From Ruegeria arenilitoris (lineage in GTDB: Bacteria; Pseudomonadota; Alphaproteobacteria; Rhodobacterales; Rhodobacteraceae): 64,000 nt of DNA. The notes beneath the pieces were generated by a model. The model ran no database searches. It saw nothing but the letters and a program-made list of their open reading frames with translations, and was not told the origin of the DNA. This document shows positions 9,635 to 18,116 of this stretch, piece after piece. The stretch lies in assembly GCF_042675705.1 (NCBI RefSeq), contig NZ_JBHTJJ010000001.1. One strand, written 5' to 3'. A program made the translations under genes and the position numbers. Position 1 is the first letter of the stretch; each line of letters starts with the position of its first letter.

Positions 9635-10960
9635 GTGAGAACACGTCTGGCAATCAAACTACACTCACTGCTCGAACGGCACTTCCCGGAACGCCGGGTC
9701 TTCCTGAAATCCGACAATGACACACGCTTCATCCGGCTCAGCTCGGAGACGCAGATCGTGGCGGCGCTTGGCGTTTCGATCATGGTCGGCTGGACGGCCG
9801 TCGCCACGGCAATCCTGCTGATGGACAGCATCGGGTCGGGCAATTTCCGTGAACAGGCCAAACGCGATCAGGCGACATATCAGGAGCGGCTGAACATCCT
9901 GTCGCAGGAACGCGACGCGCGCGCTCAGGAAGCATTGGCCGCACACGCCCGGTTCAACTCGGCGCTTCAGCAGATCTCGGCGATGCAGTCGGAACTGCTG
10001 GAATCCGAAAACCGTCGACGCGAGCTGGAAACCGGCATCGAGGTCATTCAGACCACACTGCGGTCGACCATGAAGCAGCGTGAGGAAGCCCGGGCGCAAC
10101 TCGCCGAGCTTCAGGAGAAATCCGATGGCGCATCGGTTGCGATGTTCGCCTCTGCCGCTCCGGCACAGATCGAATTCATGGCCGACGCCCTGACCAGGAC
10201 AGCACAGCAGCGGGACCAGATCGCCACGGATGCACAGGCGGCACTGGACCAGCGCGATGAGCTTGAGCTGGAAATCCTGCTGATGCAGGAACGCAATGAC
10301 GAGATATTCCGCCAGCTGGAAGAAGCCATGGTGATCTCGGTCGAACCGCTGGACAAGATGTTCCGCGAGGCCGGAATGCCCACCGACCGGATGCTTGACG
10401 AAGTGCGGCGCGGTTACAGCGGCATGGGCGGCCCGCTGACGCCGATTTCGTTCAGTACCCGCGGCGAAGAGCTTTCAGCAGACGAGGTGCGCGCAAATCA
10501 GCTTCTGCAGCAGATGGACCAGCTGAACCTGTATCGCATAGCGGCCGAAAAGGCCCCGTTTGCCACGCCGGTCAAATCGGCCTTCCGGTTCACCAGCGGC
10601 TATGGTTATCGCCGCGACCCCAAAACTGGCGGGCGCCGGATGCACAAGGGCACAGACTTTGCGGCCCCGACGGGCACGGATATCTTCGCCACCGCCGACG
10701 GTGTCGTGGCCCATGCGGGCTGGCAATCCGGCTATGGCCGTCTGGTCAAGATCAAGCACGCCTTCGGGGTTGAGACACTTTATGCCCATAACTCGAAGAT
10801 CCGCGTGAAGGTCGGCCAAAGGGTCTCGCGCGGGGATCACATTGCTGATATGGGTAATTCCGGACGGTCGACCGGAACGCATCTGCACTACGAGGTGCGC
10901 GTGAACGGAAAACCTGTAAACCCAATGGACTTCATCAAGGCTGCGAACAATGTTTTCTAA
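9635..10960 (+). CDS. M23 family metallopeptidase, membrane-anchored with coiled coil
   Basis: 441 residues starting at GTG 9635. A cytoplasmic basic N-terminus, one membrane helix (about 43-63), a periplasmic coiled coil (about 70-215), then a LytM/M23 domain (about 310-430). Zinc ligands are visible: MHKGTDFAAP (HxxxD) and HLHYEV (HxH), so the peptidase is probably active against peptidoglycan cross-links. Its last 11 bp overlap the bactofilin start, a translational-coupling arrangement. M23 peptidase-bactofilin pairs are known to shape cells in other bacteria, with the bactofilin scaffold positioning the hydrolase; the same is inferred here. Confidence 0.92.
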   Translation: MRTRLAIKLHSLLERHFPERRVFLKSDNDTRFIRLSSETQIVAALGVSIMVGWTAVATAILLMDSIGSGNFREQAKRDQATYQERLNILSQERDARAQEALAAHARFNSALQQISAMQSELLESENRRRELETGIEVIQTTLRSTMKQREEARAQLAELQEKSDGASVAMFASAAPAQIEFMADALTRTAQQRDQIATDAQAALDQRDELELEILLMQERNDEIFRQLEEAMVISVEPLDKMFREAGMPTDRMLDEVRRGYSGMGGPLTPISFSTRGEELSADEVRANQLLQQMDQLNLYRIAAEKAPFATPVKSAFRFTSGYGYRRDPKTGGRRMHKGTDFAAPTGTDIFATADGVVAHAGWQSGYGRLVKIKHAFGVETLYAHNSKIRVKVGQRVSRGDHIADMGNSGRSTGTHLHYEVRVNGKPVNPMDFIKAANNVF

Positions 10961-11453
10961 AAGCAAAATCAACGAGCCCGCACCCAAGGCATCCGAAACG
11001 GCCAAGCCGGCAGCCCCGGCGCCTCAGGCGACCCCTGCCCCGACCGAACAGAAGGCCGCAAGCACCGCGCCCAAGCCCAAGCCTCCGGCATCGGTTCTGT
11101 CGTCGGACCTGCACATCACCGGCAACATCAAGACCACCGGTGACATCCAGGTCGAAGGCACCATCGAAGGCGATATCCGCGCGCATCTGCTGACCATCGG
11201 CGAAACCGCGACCATCAAAGGCGAAGTGACCGCGGACGACGTGGTCGTGAACGGCCGCATCGTGGGTCGCGTGCGGGGTCTGAAAGTACGTCTGACCTCG
11301 ACCGCTCGGGTTGAGGGCGACATCATCCACAAGACCATTGCCATCGAAAGCGGCGCGCATTTCGAAGGCTCGGTTCAGCGTCAGGACGATCCGCTGAACC
11401 CAGGACGCAGCGGCAAAACCGGAGCCAATCCGGCGGCTGAAGTCAGCCAGTAA
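10950..11453 (+). CDS. Bactofilin (polymer-forming cytoskeletal protein)
   Basis: 167 residues. An Ala/Pro/Lys-rich disordered N-terminus (about 1-45) leads into a bactofilin beta-helix core (about 48-145) with the repeating pattern HITGNIKTTGDIQVEGTIEGD and GRVRGLKVRLTSTARVEGDI, and a short disordered tail. Bactofilins polymerise without nucleotide and act as scaffolds on the cytoplasmic membrane. The start overlaps the M23 gene by 11 bp, so the two are almost certainly coexpressed. An intrinsic terminator follows at 11479. Confidence 0.93.
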   Translation: MFSKSKINEPAPKASETAKPAAPAPQATPAPTEQKAASTAPKPKPPASVLSSDLHITGNIKTTGDIQVEGTIEGDIRAHLLTIGETATIKGEVTADDVVVNGRIVGRVRGLKVRLTSTARVEGDIIHKTIAIESGAHFEGSVQRQDDPLNPGRSGKTGANPAAEVSQ

Positions 11454-11478
11454 ACCGCTTCGAGTACCGAGTTCAAAG

Positions 11479-11509
11479 AACGCCGCGGCCACTGTCCGCG
11501 GCGTTTTTT
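11479..11509 (+). terminator. Intrinsic terminator after bactofilin
   Basis: Ten-base-pair stem AACGCCGCGG/CCGCGGCGTT with a 7 nt loop and a run of six T. It ends the M23-bactofilin operon. Confidence 0.9.
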
Positions 11510-11631
11510 ATGCCCATCAGGCAACAATCCGGACCCCTATCAGGGCCGCAAAGCCCTGCACGCGCGATACATTTTCACAAAAGGTGTTTTTTGAATTAAA
11601 CTTCACCTCGTTGAAATTGGGAGGTTTTATC

Positions 11632-12321
11632 ATGCGAGCAAAACTGATGGCCGAATTCTTCGGCACGTTCTGGCTGGTTCTCGGCGGTTGTGGCAGCGCG
11701 GTGCTGGCTGCCGGGGTCGCCGATGTGGGCATCGGATGGCTGGGCGTGTCCTTCGCCTTCGGCCTGACGGTCCTGACCATGGCCTTTGCGGTCGGCCACA
11801 TATCGGGTGGTCACTTCAACCCTGCCGTCAGCCTCGGGCTGATGATCGGTGGGCGTTTCCCGTCCAAGGATCTGCTGCCCTACTGGGCCGCGCAGGTGCT
11901 TGGGGCGATACTGGCCGCAGCCATTCTGTACGTGATCGTCAGCGGCGCACCTGGTTTCGAAGGCGTGGGCAGTTTTGCCTCGAACGGGTATGGCGAGGCC
12001 TCGCCCGAAGGATATTCGATGATGTCGGCGCTGGTGATCGAGATCGTTTTGACCGCCTTCTTCCTTATTATCATTCTGGGCGCTACGTCCGAAAAGGCTC
12101 CGGCGGGGTTTGCGCCCATTGCCATCGGCCTTGGGCTGACGCTGATCCACCTGATTTCGATCCCGGTCACCAATACGTCGGTGAACCCGGCCCGCTCGAC
12201 GGGTGTGGCGCTGTTTGCCGATGGACCCGCCTTGGCGCAGCTGTGGCTGTTCTGGGTCGCCCCGCTGATCGGCGGCGCTTTGGGGGCCGCGATCTGGAAG
12301 ATGATGGCCTCGGACGAATAG
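11632..12321 (+). CDS. aqpZ: Aquaporin Z
   Basis: 229 residues, six membrane helices. Both pore-forming NPA motifs are intact (GGHFNPAVSLG near 60 and TSVNPARSTGVA near 183), and the opening MAEFFGTFWLVLGGCGSAVLAAG is typical of AqpZ. The family conducts water across the cytoplasmic membrane. ATG 11632 follows GGGAGG by about 8 bp; an upstream in-frame start lacks family similarity. Upstream sequence has a short AGGTG/CACCT inverted repeat of unknown meaning (11583-11609). Confidence 0.96.
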   Translation: MRAKLMAEFFGTFWLVLGGCGSAVLAAGVADVGIGWLGVSFAFGLTVLTMAFAVGHISGGHFNPAVSLGLMIGGRFPSKDLLPYWAAQVLGAILAAAILYVIVSGAPGFEGVGSFASNGYGEASPEGYSMMSALVIEIVLTAFFLIIILGATSEKAPAGFAPIAIGLGLTLIHLISIPVTNTSVNPARSTGVALFADGPALAQLWLFWVAPLIGGALGAAIWKMMASDE

Positions 12322-12346
12322 GAACCCGTCCTTTTAACGCAAAACC

Positions 12347-12368
12347 CCTCCCGGTCTCTGCCGGGAGG
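12347..12368. terminator. Hairpin after aqpZ, weak terminator
   Basis: Stem CCTCCCGG/CCGGGAGG with a 6 nt loop, 25 bp after the aqpZ stop. The T tract on the plus strand is poor, so termination is uncertain. Confidence 0.45.
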
Positions 12369-12474
12369 TAATCTTGTTATCCGGTTGCGTGGGCCACACC
12401 CGCGGCAAGAATTCGACCGGTCGGATCAGGGTGGTTGAATTTCCGGAACGAACCGCCAGAATTCGCAGAACTCT

Positions 12475-13779
12475 GTGAAAGACCTGATCATGATTTCCTG
12501 GCCAAAGTTCCGGCGCCCCGCTTCCGCAATTCCCGCATCCACCGCATGGATTGCGATGGCCAGTATTCCGCTGGTTCATTATTTCTGGCCAGACCTCGGC
12601 GCGGTCTCTGATCGGAATCAGACTGTTCTGTTCGCTCTGACGATCTTTGCCATTCTGGCCCTATCCGAGATTTTCATAGCGCGAATTCATCGCAAGCCGG
12701 GCAGCGGCTTGGTCTACAACCCGGAAAACTTCAAGGACCCGGCGTATCTGTCTGATTTCTGGATCAAACTTATTGGTCTGGCGGCCAGTCTTGCGCTGCT
12801 TGCGCTGTTCTACTCCACCGCCGACCTCTACCGGGATGAATGGTATCAGCCGTTCTTTTCGCTGTTTGCCGACTACTGGCATCTGATCCTTGCGGTTGTC
12901 CTTTCCGTTGTCACGGCGGTTCATTTCTCGATGCGACATCCGCGCGACGGCATGTGGCATCTGGGACGTGTGGTTTTGTCTTTTGGTCGCCAATCCACCG
13001 GAGCCCGCGAGTTGAAATCCTTTCTTCTTGGGCTGGGCGTCAAAGGGTTCTTTCTGCCACTGATGTTCTGCTATCTGGTCTATGACTGGAGCTTTCTGCA
13101 GACCCGTTCGCTGTGGGATGCGCAGGACTTTCAGCAGGTCTATGCATATCTCTACCGCTTTGCCTTCTTTCTGGACCTGACGATCGTCACCATTGGCTAT
13201 GCCACTGCCACCCGGCTTCTGACCTCTCATATCCGCTGGACCGAGACGACGGTGAGCGGATGGCTGGTCTGCGTGATCTGCTATGCCCCGTTCTGGCAAC
13301 TGCTGTCGCGCAGCTATTTCAACTATGTCGAGGATGGGTTCGCCTGGGGTGTCTGGCTGTGGGACTACCCTGTCCTCTACGGATTGTGGGGCGGCGCCAT
13401 CCTGTTCTTCCTGGCGGTCTATTGCCTGACCGCCGCACGGATGGGTCTGCGGTTCTCGAACCTGACCTATCGCGGGCTGGCCTGCGACTTTCCCTACAAC
13501 ATCAGCAAGCACCCCTCCTACATCAGCAAGAACATCACCTGGTGGATGATTTCGATCCCGTTCATCGCGGTCGACTTCTGGGCAGGTCTGGCCAACTGTC
13601 TGGCCCTGCTGGGCGTGAACCTGATCTATTTCGCACGGGCCTGGCACGAAGAGCGCTGCCTGTCACGCGCGCCGTCCTACCGAGCCTACAAAAAACACGT
13701 GAACGAATACGGTCTTCTGGCCCGCATCCGACGCGGCCTGAGCGGCTGGACCCGGAGCGTTGCCAGACAGGTGAATTGA
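12475..13779 (+). CDS. Isoprenylcysteine methyltransferase-like integral membrane protein
   Basis: 434 residues with about eight to ten membrane helices. The C-terminal part resembles the ICMT/phospholipid-methyltransferase family: NISKHPSYISKNITWW (about 341-356) and YFARAWHEERCLSRAPSYRAYKKHV (final 60 residues; the HEER and Y-x-x-Y elements bind SAM and substrate in relatives). The N-terminal half has no recognised domain. Start is uncertain: GTG at 12475, or ATG at 12490 (MISWPKF), neither with a strong ribosome-binding site. Substrate unknown. It converges with the DUF3179 gene. Confidence 0.75.
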   Translation: MKDLIMISWPKFRRPASAIPASTAWIAMASIPLVHYFWPDLGAVSDRNQTVLFALTIFAILALSEIFIARIHRKPGSGLVYNPENFKDPAYLSDFWIKLIGLAASLALLALFYSTADLYRDEWYQPFFSLFADYWHLILAVVLSVVTAVHFSMRHPRDGMWHLGRVVLSFGRQSTGARELKSFLLGLGVKGFFLPLMFCYLVYDWSFLQTRSLWDAQDFQQVYAYLYRFAFFLDLTIVTIGYATATRLLTSHIRWTETTVSGWLVCVICYAPFWQLLSRSYFNYVEDGFAWGVWLWDYPVLYGLWGGAILFFLAVYCLTAARMGLRFSNLTYRGLACDFPYNISKHPSYISKNITWWMISIPFIAVDFWAGLANCLALLGVNLIYFARAWHEERCLSRAPSYRAYKKHVNEYGLLARIRRGLSGWTRSVARQVN

Positions 13780-13795
13780 TCGCGCGACGCGCGTG

Positions 13796-14758
13796 TCAGC
13801 GCCCTGTCATCCAGATACCGTCGGGCCAGAAGGCGTGGAAGGCAAAGGCGAACATCACATCATGCACGACATCCCGTCCGGCACCATCCGTGACGCGGAT
13901 CGATCCTATGTCGCGTCCCCTGTCGACGCGGCCGGCGTCCAGAGCCGAGGCTTGCCCCGCCGACCAGACGATGACAACGCCTGCTTCTGACAATCGCCCA
14001 GCCGCACGCAATCGCGTCAGAGGCCAGGCCCGCTCTCCGACACGCACCACCCGTTCGAGCGGTTGAATACCATGCGGAGGCAGCGCGCCGTCATACAGGA
14101 ACGGTCTGCGCGCGCTGTCATAACCGCGATAGGGGTTGCGCCCGTAGTCCCGCGCAAAATTCGGCTCGGCCATTACCAGACCGTCGGGATTGCGCTTGCG
14201 GAACTGGTCCCACCCTTCCATCCACGCTGGCAGCGCTGTCAACTGAGCACCGGTCAACTGGCCAACGATCGCCTCGCCGGTGGCTTGCTGCCACCAGCTT
14301 TCGGTTTCGCGGTCATACATGATCATGTCCGAATTTCGCAACTTGCCGGACACGCCAAAACTGAGCACCCGTCCCGAGATACGCCGATCAAACACCAGCC
14401 CCGAATTGCACAATGGGCAATATGTAACCGCGACTGGGCGGTTTCCGATGCGATCATTCACGATCTCATGCCAGATCAGATATCGAAGCGGATAGGCGCG
14501 CGGGCGCTTACCGGGCAGTTCTACCGTGATCACGGCTTCGGTCATCCCCAGCCCGGCTGCCGCCGAAACCGGGACAAACTCGGGCTTGTCGATGGCCGGG
14601 ATACCGTCTTTTGGCGGCCCGCCGGACCGGACCTCAGACCAGTTACCGATCGAGGTGACCGAAAAATCGGTTCTGGGCCATTCGTCGCGCCACAGGCTCG
14701 GGTCCGCGGACACCGCGGTTGCGCAGAACAGCAGAAGGGCAAACAGACGGCTTCGCAT
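13796..14758 (-). CDS. DUF3179 domain-containing secreted protein
   Basis: 320 residues with a signal peptide (MRSRLFALLLFCATAVSADP). The body is DUF3179: ITVELPGKRPRAYPLRYL, VAVTYCPLCNSGLVFDRRI with its CPLC pair (about 121-139), and GVSGKLRNSDMIMYDRETES (about 145-164). The domain has no confirmed activity; the conserved Cys pair suggests metal or redox chemistry. The ATG at 14758 gives a clean signal peptide, whereas the upstream ATG adds eight unrelated residues. Confidence 0.88.
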   Translation of the reverse strand: MRSRLFALLLFCATAVSADPSLWRDEWPRTDFSVTSIGNWSEVRSGGPPKDGIPAIDKPEFVPVSAAAGLGMTEAVITVELPGKRPRAYPLRYLIWHEIVNDRIGNRPVAVTYCPLCNSGLVFDRRISGRVLSFGVSGKLRNSDMIMYDRETESWWQQATGEAIVGQLTGAQLTALPAWMEGWDQFRKRNPDGLVMAEPNFARDYGRNPYRGYDSARRPFLYDGALPPHGIQPLERVVRVGERAWPLTRLRAAGRLSEAGVVIVWSAGQASALDAGRVDRGRDIGSIRVTDGAGRDVVHDVMFAFAFHAFWPDGIWMTGR

Positions 14759-14848
14759 GAGGCACCTTTGGCTACCTGCCATCGTGCGTCAGGCCGTGCG
14801 GTCGGGCCAAGCCCCTTACACAGGGACGTGAAGCGCCGTGCGCGGACA

Positions 14849-14873
14849 ACCCGGCGCGCAGTCCGCGCCGGGT
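14849..14873 (-). terminator. Hairpin downstream of the cyclophilin pair
   Basis: Ten-base-pair stem ACCCGGCGCG/CGCGCCGGGT just after the periplasmic cyclophilin stop; followed on the minus strand by TTGTCC, a weak T tract. Confidence 0.55.
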
Positions 14874-14880
14874 CTAGGGA

Positions 14881-15426
14881 TCATTCGGTGATGGTCACCT
14901 TGGTCATGACGTCCGGTTGGCCGACCACCGCGCCGTTCGGGCCTGTGCCGCGTTTGATCGCATCAACAACGTCCATGCCGTCGGTCACCTTGCCCACCAC
15001 CGTGTACTGGCCATTCAAGGTCGGGGCCGGTTCGAACATGATGAAGAACTGCGAATTTGCGCTGTTTGGGTTGCTGGCGCGAGCCATTCCGACGATGCCG
15101 CGCTCGTACGGAACTTCGGAAAACTCGGCTGGCAGGTCCGGACGGTTTGAACCGCCGGTGCCGGCGCGACGCATGTCGCTGCCCAGTTTACCGTATTCCA
15201 CGTCCCCGGTCTGTGCCATGAACCCCTCGATCACGCGGTGGAACACCACCCCGTCATACTTGCCTTCGGCGGCCAGAGCGGTGATCTGCTCGACATGCTT
15301 GGGCGCGACGTCTTCGAACAGGTCGATGGTGATCGTGCCGTTGGCCTCACCCTCGACTTCGATCTGCAGGCCTGCGGCCAGCGCGGGGCTGGCCAACAAG
15401 GTAAAAACGGCGGCCAGCTTATACAT
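14881..15426 (-). CDS. Peptidyl-prolyl cis-trans isomerase, cyclophilin type, secreted
   Basis: 181 residues. A signal peptide (MYKLAAVFTLLASPALAAG) precedes a short bacterial cyclophilin domain with VVFHRVIEGFMAQTGD (catalytic Arg in FHRV), MARASNPNSANSQFFI and the C-terminal GKVTDGMDVVDAI. It should catalyse proline isomerisation in the periplasm. It overlaps the upstream cytoplasmic paralogue by 8 bp, so the two are one transcription unit. Confidence 0.93.
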   Translation of the reverse strand: MYKLAAVFTLLASPALAAGLQIEVEGEANGTITIDLFEDVAPKHVEQITALAAEGKYDGVVFHRVIEGFMAQTGDVEYGKLGSDMRRAGTGGSNRPDLPAEFSEVPYERGIVGMARASNPNSANSQFFIMFEPAPTLNGQYTVVGKVTDGMDVVDAIKRGTGPNGAVVGQPDVMTKVTITE

Positions 15427-15925
15427 CGGCGGCCACCTTGACGCTGATCATGCGGTCGGGGTTCGCAGGCGGCTCACCACGGGTGATGGCATCGACATGC
15501 TCCATCCCCTCGATCACGCGGCCATAGACCGTGTATTGGCCGTTCAGGAAATGGTTGTCCTTGAAGTTGATGAAGAACTGCGAGTTGGCCGAGTTCGGGT
15601 TGGCCGACCGAGCGGCACCGAGGGTGCCCCGGTCATGCGGCAGCTTGGAAAACTCGGCCGGAAGGTTCGGCAACGACGACCCGCCGGTGCCTGCCATGCG
15701 GATGTTGAATCCGTCTTCCATGTCGCCGTGCTGCACGTCGCCGGTCTGGGCCATAAAGCCGTCGATCACCCGGTGAAAGGCCACGTTGTCATACTCGCCC
15801 GCGCGCGCCAGTTCCTTCATGCGCTCGCTGTGCTGAGGCGCCACGTCCGGCAGCAGCTCGATGACGACGTTGCCGTCCTTCAGCTCGATGATGATGGTGT
15901 TTTCGGGATCCTTGATCTCGGCCAT
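15419..15925 (-). CDS. ppiB: Peptidyl-prolyl cis-trans isomerase, cyclophilin type, cytoplasmic
   Basis: 168 residues without a signal peptide. It has the cyclophilin core VAFHRVIDGFMAQTGDVQHG and AARSANPNSANSQFFINF, and a C-terminus GRVIEGMEHVDAI. The ATG at 15925 has a consensus AGGAGGG before it. It is the first gene of the two-cyclophilin operon and is divergent from pgk; a palindrome (15946-15957) lies between them. Confidence 0.93.
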   Translation of the reverse strand: MAEIKDPENTIIIELKDGNVVIELLPDVAPQHSERMKELARAGEYDNVAFHRVIDGFMAQTGDVQHGDMEDGFNIRMAGTGGSSLPNLPAEFSKLPHDRGTLGAARSANPNSANSQFFINFKDNHFLNGQYTVYGRVIEGMEHVDAITRGEPPANPDRMISVKVAADV

Positions 15926-15945
15926 GGGGCCCTCCTGTGGAATTG

Positions 15946-15957
15946 ATTTGCGCAAAT
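15946..15957. promoter_or_regulatory. Palindrome ATTTGCGCAAAT between ppiB and pgk
   Basis: Perfect 12 bp palindrome with a central CG, as in LacI-family operators. It is 21 bp upstream of ppiB and about 103 bp upstream of pgk. Function is unproven. Confidence 0.35.
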
Positions 15958-16059
15958 ACCTATGCGCCAGACGCGCGAAAGCCAAGTGACGCATTGACCT
16001 GAGGGCAAAATGCAGGAAAAGAACCGCTTACGCGTGGTGACAACGGCGAGGATGATACG

Positions 16060-17250
16060 ATGGGCTGGAAAACTCTGGACGACATGGATTTGCAGGGCAA
16101 ACGCGTTCTTGTGCGCGTGGACATCAACGTCCCGGTTCTGGAAGGCGCCGTGACCGATGACACCCGGATCCAGCGGATCGTGCCCACGGTGCGCGACATT
16201 CTGGCCGCTGGCGGCAAGCCCATCCTTCTGGCCCATTTCGGCCGGCCCGGCGGTGAACGTCGGCAGAACCTGTCGCTGAAACAGCTGGTGCCCACACTGG
16301 AAGCCGCCTTTGGCACGAAGGTCCGTTTCGGAGAGGATTGCGTCGGATACGAGGCTGAAATCGCTGCCGCAAACCAGGGCGACGGCGAGGTTCTGCTGCT
16401 GGAGAACACCCGCTTTCACGCCGAAGAGACCCAGAACAGCATGACCCTGGCCGAAGGTATGGCCAAGATGGGAGACATCTACTGCAACGACGCCTTCTCG
16501 GCGGCTCATCGGGCGCACAGTTCGACCGAGGCACTGGCGCGCCTTCTGCCCTCCTGCGCCGGGCGCCTGATGCAGGCAGAGCTCAGCGCACTCGAAGCCG
16601 CTCTGGGCAACCCTCAGCGTCCGGTGACCGCCGTGGTCGGTGGGGCCAAGGTATCAACCAAGCTGGATCTACTGGGCAACTTGATCGAGAAGGTCGACAA
16701 CCTGATCATCGGCGGCGGCATGGCCAACACCTTTTTGCTGGCCAAAGGGCTGGACGTTGGCAAATCGTTGGCCGAGCACGCGATGACCGATACTGCAGCC
16801 GAAATCATGGCAAAAGCAGACGAGGCAGGCTGCCGGATCGTCCTGCCCAGCGATGTTGTCGTTGCCGAGAAATTCGAAGCACACGCCCCACACAAGGTCG
16901 TCCCAGCGAACCAATGCCCCGCAGAATCGATGATCCTGGACGCCGGGCCGGACAGCGTCGCCGCGATCTGCAACATCTTCGAACAGAGCAAGACTCTGAT
17001 CTGGAACGGCCCATTGGGGGCATTCGAACTGGAACCCTTCGACGCGGCGACAAATGCCGCTGCATTGAAAGCCGCAGAACTGACGCGGGCGGGCAAACTC
17101 GTTTCGGTCGCCGGCGGCGGCGATACGGTAGCAGCCCTCAACGCGTCGGGCGCCGCGCAGGACTTCACCTACATCTCGACCGCCGGCGGTGCGTTCCTGG
17201 AATGGATGGAAGGCAAAACCCTGCCAGGTGTGGCAGCGCTGGCCCAATAA
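16060..17250 (+). CDS. pgk: Phosphoglycerate kinase
   Basis: 396 residues, full length. Catalyses reversible phosphate transfer between 1,3-bisphosphoglycerate and ADP in glycolysis/gluconeogenesis. Seen: GKRVLVRVDINVP near the start (substrate-binding Arg/Asp), LLAHFGRPGG, CNDAFSAAHRAHSS, VVGGAKVSTKLDLL, WNGPLGAFE and the C-terminal VAGGGDTVAALN. The gene is divergent from ppiB and stands about 60 bp before the LprI-like gene. Confidence 0.97.
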   Translation: MGWKTLDDMDLQGKRVLVRVDINVPVLEGAVTDDTRIQRIVPTVRDILAAGGKPILLAHFGRPGGERRQNLSLKQLVPTLEAAFGTKVRFGEDCVGYEAEIAAANQGDGEVLLLENTRFHAEETQNSMTLAEGMAKMGDIYCNDAFSAAHRAHSSTEALARLLPSCAGRLMQAELSALEAALGNPQRPVTAVVGGAKVSTKLDLLGNLIEKVDNLIIGGGMANTFLLAKGLDVGKSLAEHAMTDTAAEIMAKADEAGCRIVLPSDVVVAEKFEAHAPHKVVPANQCPAESMILDAGPDSVAAICNIFEQSKTLIWNGPLGAFELEPFDAATNAAALKAAELTRAGKLVSVAGGGDTVAALNASGAAQDFTYISTAGGAFLEWMEGKTLPGVAALAQ

Positions 17251-17309
17251 CCCCATTCTAGTTGGCGATCGGTATTCATGGTATTCTCACACAGACCGGG
17301 AGATGGGCC

Positions 17310-17633
17310 ATGAAAGCCGTTGCCACGTTTGCAGTTATCCTTCTTCCCAATGTTTCTGGCGCGCAGTCCCATTGCGCCGGGCAAACTCAGATCGACGCCA
17401 CTTTCTGTGCCAAAGAGAAATGGGACATCGCTGATAAAGAACTGAACCGCCTGTGGAAAGAGGTCAAATCAGCGGCGGACAAGCGCGGAAACGGCGAGGC
17501 CTTGTTGAACGAACAGCGCGCTTGGTTGAAACGCAGGGACGCAACTTGTGACCCCGAACTCACAAGCGATGGCAGTGCCGCGCAAATGTTCTATTGGTCC
17601 TGCATGGAAGAACAGACCCTGGATCGAAATTAG
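17310..17633 (+). CDS. LprI-like (DUF1311) small secreted protein
   Basis: 107 residues with a signal peptide (MKAVATFAVILLPNVSGAQ). The mature part has the DUF1311/LprI pattern of paired Cys and a helical core: DATFCAKEKWDIADKELNRL, LLNEQRAWLKRRDATCDPE and FYWSCMEEQT. Some relatives inhibit lysozyme; this one is of unknown function. ATG 17310 follows GGGAG; an earlier in-frame ATG (17262) would only add a tail before the signal peptide. Confidence 0.8.
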   Translation: MKAVATFAVILLPNVSGAQSHCAGQTQIDATFCAKEKWDIADKELNRLWKEVKSAADKRGNGEALLNEQRAWLKRRDATCDPELTSDGSAAQMFYWSCMEEQTLDRN

Positions 17634-17816
17634 GAACTGACCGCTTTGCGTTGAGCGGGTACCTACGCGGTCATGGCTCTTAGCGCATCACTTTTTTCGT
17701 CGAATTGCAAAAAGTGCGAATCGGGGGATTCACAACCCGAATCACCTGTGACATAGTGCCGACAGATGCCCGCAAAGGGCACGTTTTGAGGCAGTATTCA
17801 TACGGCGGTTAACAGA

Positions 17817-18116
17817 GTGTCCCGTTCCAATCGGCCCGGTCTGGGCGCAGTCGCATTCTTCTCGGTGGCTTTTATGCTGGGTGTTTATTTCACCTTTGCT
17901 GCCGTTCAGGGCGACTACGGCCTTTTCCGGCGGATCGAGATTTCAGCGGAACGGGACGCTCTGTCACGCGACCTTGCAGCGCTGAACGCCGACATCGCTC
18001 GGATGGAAAACCTGACCCGACGCCTTTCAGACACCTACCTGGATCTCGACCTGCTGGATCAGCAGGCCCGAACCGTTTTGGGAATGATCCGGGCTGATGA
18101 AATCGTCATCCGCTAA
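17817..18116 (+). CDS. ftsB: FtsB/DivIC-like septum formation initiator
   Basis: 99 residues starting at GTG 17817: one membrane helix (about 11-29, AVAFFSVAFMLGVYFTFAAV) followed by a coiled coil (about 38-66) and the C-terminal DLLDQQARTVLGMIRADEIVI typical of FtsB/DivIC in alphaproteobacteria. It would act in the FtsBLQ division complex at the septum. Position directly before pdhA is common in this class. The 183 bp upstream contain repeated GAATC/GATTC elements (17718-17742) but no clear promoter. The stop codon overlaps the convergent sulfotransferase gene by 4 bp. Confidence 0.85.
   Translation: MSRSNRPGLGAVAFFSVAFMLGVYFTFAAVQGDYGLFRRIEISAERDALSRDLAALNADIARMENLTRRLSDTYLDLDLLDQQARTVLGMIRADEIVIR

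Noticed and set aside
14063..15946. 627-codon open frame on the plus strand
   Set aside because: Runs antisense through DUF3179 and both cyclophilin genes, all of which have clear family motifs.
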